DNA from: Usnea hakonensis | Lineage: Eukaryota > Ascomycota > Lecanoromycetes > Lecanorales > Parmeliaceae | NCBI GenBank assembly: GCA_013423325.1 | Contig: BLJB01000227.1 | Coordinates: 66,917-130,916, forward strand | DNA: 64,000 nucleotides | Direction: 5' to 3' | Shown: positions 22,199 through 32,915 of the stretch, one piece after another | Layout: each line of letters opens with the position of its first letter | How positions within the stretch are numbered: position 1 is the stretch's first letter | The notes under the pieces: model-generated | Databases searched by the model: none | Told to the model about the DNA's origin: nothing | What the model saw: the letters and a program-made list of their open reading frames with translations, nothing else | Position numbers and translations under genes: made by a program

Positions 22199-23262
22199 TA
22201 GATTTCTTGCTCCTCCACTGTTTTCTGTAGCTAGCGCAATAGATTAGCAATTCGCTCCGATGCCTTTATCGTGCGCGGGATCTCGTGCCCGCCTCCATAA
22301 TCGTACACTTTCCTCTTATCCTCGGCGCAGCAATACGCCTACTACACGGAACTCATGTGCCTTAGTCCTTGATACCGTATAAGTCCGCCGTAGGGAGTTG
22401 ATCTTAAGATAGTACGGAAACGTATAACCTCCGGGCCGCATATACCCGTCTATAGTAGCGACGCTGCGGATCGTAGTTCCCGGGTAGCTAATAGCTGAGA
22501 CCGCGGTCCATGGCCTATCCTACGTTGCCAGACTTTATGAGCGCTTGAATCTCCTCGCCTTGCAGCTCCCGCCTTCTCGTGCAATTGTTAACCTGTGACA
22601 TTGTTGATCTCCTAGGGGATGAGCCGAACGGGGAGGCCCACGTGAGAAAGCGTGTCGAAGGGTATGTCGCCACAGATGAGGACAGCGGCTTTGAAGGGAA
22701 TAGGCTGCTTAGGGCGTTCATGGTTGTGATGGAGGATTGTTGGTAATCGGTTATGGAGTGTAGGATCGATCCATCTTCTTTGTGAGAAGAGATACCTAAA
22801 TACCCTGTGCCAAGACCATTCAGTATGTGTCATTCATGTTTGAGAGGAGGTGGTGTATCATTCCTAACAAGTCATAAGGAAGATATGACGGCGCAGCCTT
22901 GGGAGAAGTAGAGGACTGTATCGTAGGGTCCTCGTCTTTGGTTTACGTGTGAGAGAAGCCCTCGGTGGGCTTCGTTGACGCTGCCTGGGTCGATGGACAG
23001 CTAGAATGTGTAATCGGGAGGTGAGAAGAAAGCATCTACGCCCCTGGCCGGGCCAGAATCGTGAGGATCGTCGACGAAATCAAGGTAGTATTGTTGCGGA
23101 TCGAGTCTAGAGCGGAAGGCAGCTAAATGAGGATGATTTGTCAGCTACTTGCATTAATAGAGACGCTGAAAGCTTTCAAGATCGATTTGTAGCACTCACA
23201 GGTCTGCGCACTCAAGACAGCGCCGCTAGAGCCCCTTACCATGGGGGCAAAGGAACCTCAAG
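22199..23262 (-). pseudogene. FSH1-type serine hydrolase (DUF341) relic
   Basis: FSH-family proteins are small alpha/beta hydrolases of uncertain substrate, often found in fungal metabolite clusters. Minus-strand fragments in family order are GSSGAVLSAQT (about 23240), a probable 77-bp intron 23199-23123 (GTGAGT..TTTAG), AFRSRLDPQQYYLDFVDDPH, SGPARGVDAFFSPPDYTF, RRGPYDTVLYFSQGCA (GxSxG nucleophile elbow, with FSQG for GFSQG), PFKAAVLICGDIPF, and KRKVYDYGGGHEIPRT plus KASERIANLL (catalytic His). Stops and frame changes occur, including TAG where Trp would be expected after YTF and TGA after SSL. Clearly non-functional. Confidence 0.8.
23123..23199 (-). other. Probable intron of the FSH1-like relic
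   Basis: GTGAGT donor, AGCTGAC branch and CATTTAG acceptor on the minus strand, between GAVLSAQT and AFRSRLDP. Confidence 0.6.
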
Positions 23263-23571
23263 GTTGGTCTGTCGATGCACTGACTGCGGACTGCGCGCTG
23301 GCAAGACCCTAAATAGTCTGAAAGACGCTGGTAAGAGCAAAGGAGGGAGACATGCCGTCACGTCTTGAGGCTGTCCATAATACAATCGGGAATATTATAA
23401 TCCGAGCGACGGGTCATGTTAAGCTAATAAGGTACTCTGATAAAGTTTTTGTTCGGACATGACGGCTCTTGGCATCAGAAACGCCTAGGTAGCTAAGGTA
23501 CTCTTAGACATTCTTCGCTGCTGCATCCTCCCCTCCGTGACAGCTGTACTTTTCTACATCCAGCTCTGATA
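23263..23571. promoter_or_regulatory. Presumed 5' region of the fatty-acid 2-hydroxylase gene
   Basis: About 300 bp without coding signal, ending in a pyrimidine-rich stretch (CCTCCCCTCC, 23528-23537) just upstream of the ATG. It is called regulatory by position only. Confidence 0.35.
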
Positions 23572-24881
23572 ATGCCCACGTTATCATCGTCAACTGTTCC
23601 CTTGACAGAGGTCTCCTCTCACGACGCCGGGAAGTCCTGCTACGTGCTTCATAACAAATGCGTTTACGACGTCACGTCGTTCCTAGACGACCACCCCGGC
23701 GGGGCTGATTTGATACTCGAGTACGGAGGGAAAGATGTCACGGAGATCATGCGGGACGAATCATCTCATATCCACTCGGAAGTGGCCTACGAGATACTGA
23801 AGGAGAACCTCATACAAGTTTTGGCAAGCGATGCCACTAGACAGTCGCAAGTAGAGGCACGCATTAGAGAGCACGATCGCCCTGCGGATATTGTCCCATT
23901 GCCGGCGAATACTATGGAGACAGTAGGCGGTAATAGCGTCGATGGAAAAAGCAGTGATCGGAGGATAGAAATCTATAGGACCGCGGGGCTATCAGGCGTG
24001 GAAGATCGTACGAAGGATGAGAATGATCTCAAAGCCGACTTCACAACTCACAGGTTCCTCGATCTCCGACGACCATTGCTGGGACAGGTCTGGAACGGGG
24101 GCTTTGCGAAAGAATTCTACCTCGAGCAAGTGCATCGACCGCGCTATTATTACGCGGGAGGTTCACCGCCGCTATTCGGCAATGCCCTTGAGCCTTTGAG
24201 CAAAACCCCGTGGTGGATAGTGCCAGTTATCTATGTACCCCCCATCATTTGGGGCACGTATGTGGCGGACCGGGGCATGAGATCGCCGGTCATAACGGCC
24301 GTTCACTGGCTATCTGGATCTTTAACGTGGCCTTTTGTAGAATATATAGTCCACAGAGCAGTCTGCCACATGGACAGGTTAGTGGCACTGCACAAGGCCC
24401 CGAATCTTTTTCTTTGATGCTCAGGCAAGTCAACAGATATCTTCCCGATAACCGAGTCGCTATAACTGCGCACTTTCTTCTCCACGGTCTCCACCATTAT
24501 CTTCCAATGGACCGTTATCGAATAGCAAGTCCGCCATATCAGTTCATGATGCTCGCGATTCCATTTTATCACCTTGTCCACTTCATCCTATTCTGGGACT
24601 GGTACACCGCTACGGCGGTGTTCTGTGGTTGGATGTTCGGATATGTCTATTATGAGATTACGCATTGGGTCTTGCATACCATAAGGTACGTTGATGATTT
24701 TCGTCTTGGTCGCTGGAAGCAAAGATTAGGGCTGAGTATGTCTTGAAGCCTTCCTGCACCCTACACAAAATTGAAGAAGTATCATCTCCAGCATCATTAC
24801 GCCGATTACGAGAATGGCTTTGGTATTACGACGCGGTTCTGGGATCGGGTTTTCGGCACGGAGCTTCGTCCTCCTAAGTAA
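23572..24881 (+). CDS. Sphingolipid/fatty-acid alpha-hydroxylase with cytochrome b5 domain (Scs7/FA2H-like)
   Basis: Scs7-type enzymes hydroxylate the C2 of the very-long-chain fatty acid in ceramide at the ER, using O2 and electrons from a fused cytochrome b5. Exons 23572-24377, 24437-24685 and 24749-24881 (TAA) give 395 residues. Introns are 59 bp (GTTAGT..ACAG) and 63 bp (GTACGT..TGAAG). Residues 10-90 are cytochrome b5 with HPGG at 41-44 and a second heme-ligand His in HIHS. The C-terminal half has the membrane di-iron histidine clusters: EYIVHRAVCH, HFLLHGLHHYLPMD, ITHWVLH and KKYHLQHHY, ending with GFGITTRFWDRVFGT. All expected His boxes are present, so it is probably active. Length is close to yeast Scs7 (384). 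It is an intact gene among relics, probably an extra paralogue. Confidence 0.92.
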
Positions 24882-24976
24882 GCGTCTCGAAAAGGGTGAA
24901 GGCTGCGTTCAGTCTGGCCCAAATTGTGCAGGCTAGTTAATGCGAGCTTCCCAAGGAAACGAGAGCTAGAAGATCA

Positions 24977-27900
24977 TTAGCACTGAATTTGACGTTTACC
25001 AGATTTAGCGTCAGGTTTAGGCTGATAGGACTGCCTTGAATTGGAGGGCTCACCATCGTATGAAATTAGGGCAAACAACAAGACCAGCGCCACTACGTAT
25101 GCATTGGATGTCACGTAGCCCAGCGGAGTCAACGTCAGCCTGACCATGATCTTATACCTGGGCTGCCGGTCTGAGAGTGGGTCAGAAGGCGGCGTTCCGA
25201 AATCTCGAGCTTTCTGCTGGTACCAATCCTCCCCGTATGATGCCACAGTGACTGGTGTTGCCTGCTCTGAACCTCTGAGTCTGGTGTGTAAGAATCGGAG
25301 AGGGTTGAGGTAATAAGCTTGCCCCTGACCCGCAATCTTTCTCTGGCCTAAAGCAAGTTTGTTCTCGAGCAGGCCTTCTCTAGGTTCCAAGAAAGTAAGA
25401 GAATCAGCTTCCGAATCGATGCTTGTTTCTTGGTAAACGGTGAGCATGGGATCTAACGTTGTTGCTTCCCAGCCGACTGGAAGCCTTTTGCTGGAAGCTT
25501 GAAGACCGCTTCTCGAATTTTGGTCAACAGTGGACCTGGTCTGTCGGAGCAGTGCGATGATCTGGTTGTTTTGGATGTGCTTTCTCTCTCTCCCGGCGCT
25601 CACGAAACCACGCCCAAGTTCCTCAGCGAGAGCGAGAGCGGTTTGTCCGTGCACATCTTTGGCGCCAACATGGAAATTTGTACGGACCAGGTATTCCACC
25701 ACCTCGTATGCGTGGGCTCGAACAGCATCGTGTAAGACGGTATTTATAACGTCTTCCTCATTCATGGGCTCGTCATCACTCCAATCAGGAGTTTGGCCTG
25801 TCAAATAAAACGAATCCCGTAGGTTGGCGCCGTCTCTAGCCGCGATGCGTCGAAATTGGCGGTAGACTGTCGTGGATAGCTCTCTAGATGGCCGCGATTC
25901 TAGATAGACTTGGAAAATTGATCTAGTGATGTTAGTGATGGCTTATCTACTATATAGAAAAATAATAACGATGGGGAATAAGAAAGAGAAGATGAGTATT
26001 TTTAAATCGCATAGATTAGCAATAGCCGATCACAAGAATGTTATGTGCTAGATTTTGAACTTATCGGCATCCGACTAACCTTGGAGAACCACTATTACGA
26101 AGCTTGTGCCCGATGCTATAGCCCCTTTCTAGTAATAACGTTAGCCGCGCCGTCTTCTCTGCTGTCCCAACGTGATCCACCCTAAGCCAATTCCAAAGCC
26201 GATCTGGTTCGTGTTCCATTTGCTTTAATACCTCTGACGCTATCTTGCCTCGATGGAACCACGCCAGTATATCGAAATCAAAAGTCGAAAGCATTATAAA
26301 TATTGAAATTTCCTCCATTATGGCCTCGTCTCCGAATGATAATAGATTTGACGTTGGATTATAATTCGAATTAACTTGGTCTTTCCTATAGTGCTCGAGC
26401 CAACAGCATATGTTTACCTGGCTACGTATGCGAGCGAAGGAATATAGTGCAAGACTATACTCGTTGTCGACTGAGGTATGATCATAAATTTGGCGCTGGA
26501 TCTTCTTCATCTCGAGGTTGGACAGGCCTCTAAGGTTCTCGAACCTGATCTTCGCCTCGAATGCTGCGTTCCCAATCGTCTTATACAGCTGAGTGTACAG
26601 CCGATCTAGATTGTGACACCTGTCACCCATTTCATGTTTGAAGGGACTGATATCATTAGGCTCGAAGGCGTAAATCCTCGAGCGCTTGCGATCTTCAGTT
26701 TGCGCCTGCTTATCCCTGAGTGAGACTTCAACTTCAAAGAATATCTCATTGTAGGCTTGCTGCCAAGGAGTTGTTCGTGTCAGCCATGGGAGCCATGTAA
26801 TGGTGAGGGTTCTTAGTCTATGTGCTATCTGTCTCATCGCTTGACCGAAGACATTCTCTAATCGTCGCAGGATCAACTGCAGCTCATGTAAGATTCGCAA
26901 TGGGACTCGTTTCGCTAATTTGGGCAGATCCTTCATCCTGCTTTGTGGGATTTGTAAGACTGAATCTGGGGAATACTCTGGGGAATACTTGGCTGGTTCC
27001 TGAACAGTAGCAATGATCTCATGCTTTTCTAAGTTCATGTACTCCCAAGGTCGACGGTGTCTGCGAGTCGGGTCATCGTTAAGCGAGTCACGCAGTAGTA
27101 TAAGAACACGATTGACCTGCTTCGCCCTTATATGATGCGGATCTCTAAGGAACCCTTTTCGTCTCCTTCTCGCCGAGGATTGGCTGGTGCCTCTTCCAGG
27201 CGGAAATTCCACAGCACGATCTGTCAATTCAGCTAGCGTCAAATAGATGTCGGTCTTTGAGAGCCCATAGGCTGCACAAATCGAGTGAGAGGCCCTTTCA
27301 TAATTGCGCTGTTCGCCTAGCTGTTCTATGATAGTCGCAGAATCTTCGTCTTGGTTCATCTTCTTTGAGATTGGTGAAGATGGATTTCCAATGAACACAC
27401 ACCATGTGACTAGGCCGTACGCAAAAACATCACAAAGTTGAAGCGATGCTGGTGGTGACTTGAGGTAACTTTCTGGGGGCTTCCATCCTCCTGTCCCCTG
27501 ATATCTTTGCAGGTTAGGATGACCAGCATACTCTTTGAGAATGGTAGCTAAGCCAAAGTCACACAATTTCGGAAGCCACCGGCAGGACGGCGTCTGTGGG
27601 TCAAATTTCCAAGCACGCTGCTCAAGTATTAGAATATTGGCCGGCTTTAGGTCCCCATGTGATATGTTCTCCAGGTGTAGCGCCTGCAGGCCTTGACCGA
27701 TTCCCAAACAGATCGTACAAAGATCCATATATGATGTATGGCTGTAGTCAGAGCTGATGAGAAAGCCCCTGAGATCAAAATCTGCCTTCTCTAGGATCAA
27801 CAAAGGTAGTCGTGGAATGCTAGAGACCGAATTCTCCAGTGAGTCCAGACAAAGGGCCCAGCCCAGAAGTCTGATCACATTTGGATGACTGCGGAGGGAA

Positions 27901-28358
27901 TCCTTAGAAAGTAGTCTTATTTCTGTGTAGGCAGCGTTGACCTGGAAAGCTAATCCTCGGCTCCCGTCACTACGAAGGCGTTTGATAACACAACCTTGCC
28001 AAAATTTGGCCGACTCTATCAGACGACTTCTTTTGGATTTGTTTATAACAGATGCCAATTCCTGCTGGTAATCTTGCGAGGCTCCGAACACTTTCCCTTC
28101 CCCACCTTCGCCAGTCATGAGGTTGAACTCTTTTTCAAGACGTACTAGATTTGGCCCGGGGATACCATTTTCGTGTAGAATCTCGAGCAAAGCTTTGAGA
28201 ACCTGAAGGGGCTTCTCGGGCGTGAATTTCCCAGTCTCTGGGAGCGCGAATGAGGATAGAGAGCTGGTGCGGCTCGACAGTGTCGTTCTGCTGCTCGACA
28301 ACGACACTGTCGACGAAACGAGCCCTTCTGAAGAAGAGCTACCCGAGAGGACGTCCAT
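24977..28358 (-). CDS. Protein kinase-ankyrin protein with C-terminal membrane segment
   Basis: Two exons, 28358-26080 and 25922-24977, joined across intron 26079-25923 (157 bp, GTTAGT..CTAACATCACTAG), give 1074 residues. Residues 1-45 are a Ser-rich low-complexity head. The kinase domain runs about 75-340: Gly-loop GEGGEGKV (83-90), Lys126 in VIKRL, HGDLKPAN at 234-241, DFG at 267-269 and GTGGWKPPES as the activation-segment end, so catalysis looks possible (HGD in place of HRD). A long middle part is unassigned. Around 810-865 is an ankyrin-like pair (VLHDAVRAHAYEVVEYL, GQTALALAEELG), then a hydrophobic segment at about 1030-1050 (YVVALVLLFALI). It is divergent to the HeLo gene across about 590 bp. 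A membrane-linked signalling role is an inference. Confidence 0.85.
28272..28317. repeat. 13-bp inverted repeat inside the kinase-ankyrin coding start
   Basis: CGACAGTGTCGTT and its perfect reverse complement AACGACACTGTCG flank a short spacer. It lies in the Ser/Thr-rich N-terminal codons and may simply be a codon-repeat effect. Confidence 0.75.
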
Positions 28359-28949
28359 TCAGCTATTCACCAAGTCGAGACCAGGTCGGCGAGAGTGGAC
28401 ATCTACGCTAGGCTCAGGTGGCTATGGCGCCATCCGAAAGTCACGGCATTGAACTTGGTAACCCCGGAAAGATCGCTATTACGGCTCAATCTACAGGCGT
28501 CCCGACGTGGTAGTTAATAGTATAAAGGGAGCTCCTAAGCTCGGAGGAAGGTAAGGATGTTCAAAGAAAGTGTCTCTAACGGCGACGCTATGCAACCATC
28601 AACGCGACCGAGCGAAGGCGGAGCGGTGCAGTGCAGTGCAGTACAAGCAACTCGAATTAGTAAACGAAATTTCTCTTGCTTTATTGGAAGATCTGCTATA
28701 GAACAACGGCGGCGACGAGCCGTCCCAGAGGCTTCAGGCACGGGGACACGGAAGGGTCCTTGAATTCACAGATACGTGTAAGCCCTAAGAATAAATAACA
28801 TAAAATACCATTACGTACAGTATTGCCCGAAAAATACCCGTCCGAGGGCGTCCATGCGCTTCCAATAGACTTGAAGGATTTTACAGGGTATATCGCGAGA
28901 GCAGCAAGCCGTCCAAAAATGGTACTATCAGGCATGAACAAACAGCGAG
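28359..28949. promoter_or_regulatory. Shared divergent promoter region
   Basis: This non-coding stretch lies between the start codons of the kinase-ankyrin gene (-) and the HeLo/pseudokinase gene (+). GTGCA repeats are seen at 28625-28644. No factor site is claimed. Confidence 0.4.
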
Positions 28950-30696
28950 ATGGATTCGCTCTCAATTTCGGTGGCGATCATCACACTTTTTCAAGAAACC
29001 TATCTATTGATCCGCTATGTCCACAAGACGGTAAAATCAGCCTCAAATAGCGATAGCGAACGCGAAGACGTTGCTGCAAGCATAAGATAGGAGTTGCTAA
29101 TACTTAAATCATTTAGAAGATAGTTCATAAAGGTTAATGGAGTTGTGACGAATAATTCGATGCTTAACGAGGTAAGATGTGCCTATAGATAAGCCTTGAC
29201 TAAGGTCTCAGCTGATTCGGCGGGACTTGCAGCGCTGGCTGAGTGAAATTCAGTACGTGCTAAAAAAGCTGCGAAGTGATTTCGACGATTACACCAAGCT
29301 GGCCAGTACTAAAGATGAAAATTACAAATTGTATTCGCCGTAGTACAATTCGCACTGGGAACCTACGAAGAACACAAGCTTCGACATCGACAAAATCTGC
29401 ATCAGTATACCACACTCCTCACTACCTCCTAAAGCCTCCGGAGTATGGCATAAGAACAAAGTCAAAATCCAAAGAGTGGGGAAGGCAACGAAGTGGGCTA
29501 TATGGGACAGGGAGAAATGGGAAGACGCAGTCAAGAAATTTCGTAAAAGAAATACGAAGTTAAAAGACGCGTTGCAGATGGGGCAGGCCACGCAGCACGA
29601 GCGAGTAGCAGGGAGTATCGTAGATCTCCGGAACAACACCGACGCAAACAGGCTAGGACTAACGGTCCACGCTAAGCTCAAACAGCTGGTCGATAAGCCG
29701 GACAGCAGCGAAATGGATTTTGACCTCAAGAGCGCGGTATTACTGTCAGATAAAGAGTCACCTACTAATCATACAGGCACATGCGAAGAGAACCTTGCAA
29801 AGGGCAACACAGTATCTGAGAGAGTGCTGATCGAATATAAAAGCTATCCGCCGATCATACAGGGAATAACGCCGGCAGAGATTAAGAAAACACAAAGGCA
29901 TATACGGTCCCGAGTCCATCAATTGGCCAGTCTTCTCTATTATTCTGGCTCTAGCGATCTCGGAACCCTTCCTGTAAAGGGTCTGGTTAACCAACCAAGC
30001 AAATCAAGACATGGATTCGTCTTCAATTTTCCCGCAGAGGCCGAACCCAGCAGCCCCGAATCACTCCACTCCATCATGGGATCTCCATCGCCAACCAATC
30101 TCTGGTCTTTATCGACAAGATTTCAGATCGCTCAAAGCATAGCCAAGAGCATCGGCAGGTTCCACGCTGACGGCTGGGTGCACAAAAGCATACGCAGCCA
30201 GTCAGTCATCTTATTCCGGGACCGAGAGAATAAGGACCGCCTCCTCAATTCACCGTATCTTGTGGACTTTGAGTACTCGCGTCCCGAATCCGGCACGACC
30301 CTCCGTATCCGTGACAACGACGCCGAAAAGAATCTCTATCGTCATCCGGATATACAAGACGTGGCCTACTCTTCTTTCTCCAAACTTCACGATATTTACT
30401 CCTTGGGCGTTGTGCTCCTTAAAATTGCTCTGTGGCAGACCGCACGAGGCATGCTCGACGACTTGAGACGGCGGAATAGGCAACATTCGGGTGAGGAGGT
30501 GAATGCTTTGGGCCTGCAGGAGTAGTACGTGAGTCGGGCCAAAAAGAAGGTGGCGCATCTCATGGGAGCGTCGTACCAAAGTACTGTGCTGGCTTGCTTG
30601 GAATGCAAGTACAAAGACCAGACACGCCGACGGGATTTTCCAAATACCTTTGATGCGCAGGTCACGCAAAAGCTTTCGGCCAAGCAGGTGGGGTAG
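28950..30696 (+). pseudogene. HeLo-like N-terminus with C-terminal pseudokinase; four CAG-to-TAG stops
   Basis: HeLo (prion-inhibition and propagation) domains are membrane-active cell-death domains in fungi, often fused to kinase-like modules. The reading starts at ATG 28950 (MDSLSISVAIITLF..), crosses a 40-bp intron at 29172-29211 and runs to TAG 30694-30696, with no frameshift. Residues 1-130 resemble HeLo (helical; LQRWLSEIQYVLKKL). The C-terminal part is kinase-like: FQIAQSIAKSIGRFH, VHKSIRSQSVILF in place of HRDxxxxN (catalytic Asp missing), YLVDFEYSRPES in place of DFG, and LHDIYSLGVVLLKIALW. In-frame TAGs at 29088, 29121, 29341 and 30523 each fall where Gln fits (IR*ELL, RR*FIK, SP*YNS, LQE*YVS). 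The pseudokinase state is family-like; the four stops mark recent RIP-type inactivation. Confidence 0.75.
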
Positions 30697-30735
30697 AGTC
30701 AGACAGATGTCATTACTGAGAGATTAATTGCGTAA

Positions 30736-31730
30736 GTGATTGATTTCCCCTCTTTCGCGAAGAAGTCGCTTGTCACGGCCAGACTCACATTTTGCCGAAA
30801 TTCTGTACAGGCAAACATTAACGTCCTTCTTCCGGTACACCGGGGGCCAGGACTGATCTACTGGTTAAATATACCAAGGTTTGAGATTTTTGACGCTATT
30901 TTTGACCTTATTAATTCCCCGAATAAGTGGAATTATGCATCCTTATACGTCTATCTTCTCACTTTATTTGGTTATAAAATCACTATTCTGCTTCTCTACC
31001 TACGTCTCTTTGGCGTGAATGACATGTTCAGATATTGTACTAATGTAGTTATAGCCTTCGTCTTTGGCTATTTTTGCAGCAACATCTTGACCTCGATATT
31101 CGGCTACATTTCAATCGAACTGTCTTGGGAAAACGCTACCGGCCACTGTATCGATCGACCTAAAGCAGGGTTGGCTTATAGTTCAATGAATATCGCATCT
31201 AATCTATTTGTCTTCGTTTTACCGATATCAATAGTCTGGCGATTACAGCTAGGTAGGAAGGGCAAGCTAGGGGTCATACTTGTCTTCATCGGCGGAGGAC
31301 TGTAAGCGCTCCAAGGCATTCGTTTTACGGTATAGATCCTTAACGACTCAATAGAGCCTTTGCCGTTGCCGTCGTTGGTTACGGTCTCCTATTACCCAGC
31401 CTCTTCTCGACGGATAATATTTGGTACGATGGTAAGAATTTGACCTGGATGTCAGTAACTCTTCCTCGCCTTTCTCGATTTTTCCCGGTTGATACTCCAT
31501 CAGGATTCTTGAGGTGAGCAACGGACTCATATGTAGCTGCACGCCCGCATTGAAACCTTTTCTTGACTACTTCGTATTTTGAGGTTTGGGCTCTTTCTCT
31601 CGAAAGCTTAGCGATTCACTCAAAAGACGACGCAGTGAGGACCCAATTGTACGTCGCAACTATTGAATTCGTCGAGCATTCGAATGCTTTGACGTTGATG
31701 AACTGGAGATTGAAGCTGGAGAGGTAGTGT
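30736..31730 (+). pseudogene. SAT4/rhodopsin-fold integral membrane protein relic
   Basis: The family is fungal seven-TM proteins (Rhodopsin_fungal), some of them GPCR-like. A 189-codon open frame (30736-31305) contains GYKITILLLYLRLFGV, a TM helix FVFGYFCSNILTSI, CIDRPKAGLAYSSMNIASN, VLPISIVWRLQLGRKGKLG and VFIGGGL, in family order. Frames then break: after the stop at 31303, pieces such as DNIWYDG (about 31420) and CSCTPALKPFLDYF (about 31530) match later helices. The N-terminal TM helices are missing or unrecognisable. Broken gene. Confidence 0.75.
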
Positions 31731-31739
31731 AAGATGTTT

Positions 31740-32915
31740 GAAGACAGATACCAAGAGGTAGTCGGAGACAAAGCTTCGAATATAACTAGCCCGTGTCATG
31801 AAGACATAAACATGATAAAGTATATGCGGCGCTACACTCAGGTTTGTATTTATGTCTGTGGTCTGGTTATGGGATTTTACTTTATGTCGATCGTGCGTGT
31901 AGCTGCTCTCCCACCGTTTAATTTTATGTTTACGATACCCCGCTTGATAGCTGTATCTTTATATATATTATATTTTCGCTTCTGAAACGGTCTGGGCTGA
32001 GTCGGTATTAATTATCGGAAATCGCGGCATATATTATTAATGTCATAGATCTTGGTACCGTTTACTAGATAAGTAAGGTAGATCTCCCCGCCGTGCATAG
32101 GTCGATTATACTGCTCCCTAGCGCATATTGTAAATCGATTCCGATCGATATGGAGAGACTTTGTATTCGGGGCAGGAAAAGACAGCTAAGGCGGAGAAGA
32201 AAGAGAGCCACAGGCTCTTAGTCTAATAACCGTTATAGCTATTTTAAGTAGTCTTTATAGCAAAGGAAGTAAAATAGTAGTATAAGTATTATATTTCTAA
32301 CGCGACTATAGCTTCTATATTTGCGGAAGAGAAATCAGACCTGTAGAGTAGGGTTATCCTGTACTAGGGGGTGTAGGAAGTTGTTTGAAAAGCTAGCTTA
32401 GCAGTGTCTCGATGTCTATACTTATAATGAACGCCGTAACACCTTCTACGAGTGAGTTTCTTATTACCTTGGTACGATAACTCTAGAGCTCCTATCCTTA
32501 TTGTCATCCTATTTTGAGAATAATCAGAGAATAATCAGAGTAAATGGATACGCATTGTAAAACCGTCGTTCCTTTTACCCAGTCTAGCGGGTCCAATAGC
32601 TTTGTCCCCTCCTCGGGTGCCTACTCTTACGAGCATCCATCGCGCTTCAAAAGCCGAGAGATCTCTTATAATCGTTTGTCCAGCCTACAGGGTCTTTATT
32701 TGCGTGAAGCAGTAGGCTCGACGATCGAAAGAACTTGAACGTTCGCGAACGGTGTCTTCAAGTCTGATAGTTCTAACGCCGCTAGATTCTCAGTAGAAGG
32801 CCACTAGAACGATTCAAATTATTTTGTCGTTCAGCTCTCGTCTTCTTTGCAGGTAGTCCGCCACTATTACCCACTATCATTGTCTTCCAGTCCATTGCGT
32901 CCGGGTTTATGCCCT
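31740..32915. other. Intergenic, decayed sequence
   Basis: Mixed AT-rich sequence with short frames (83 codons at 31734-31985 with two hydrophobic stretches) that I cannot assign. No RNA gene is seen. Confidence 0.45.

Noticed and set aside
322..30525. TAG as a reassigned glutamine codon
   Set aside because: Transposon copies show TAA from CAA, Trp-to-TAG and His-to-Tyr changes as well, which RIP explains and codon reassignment does not.
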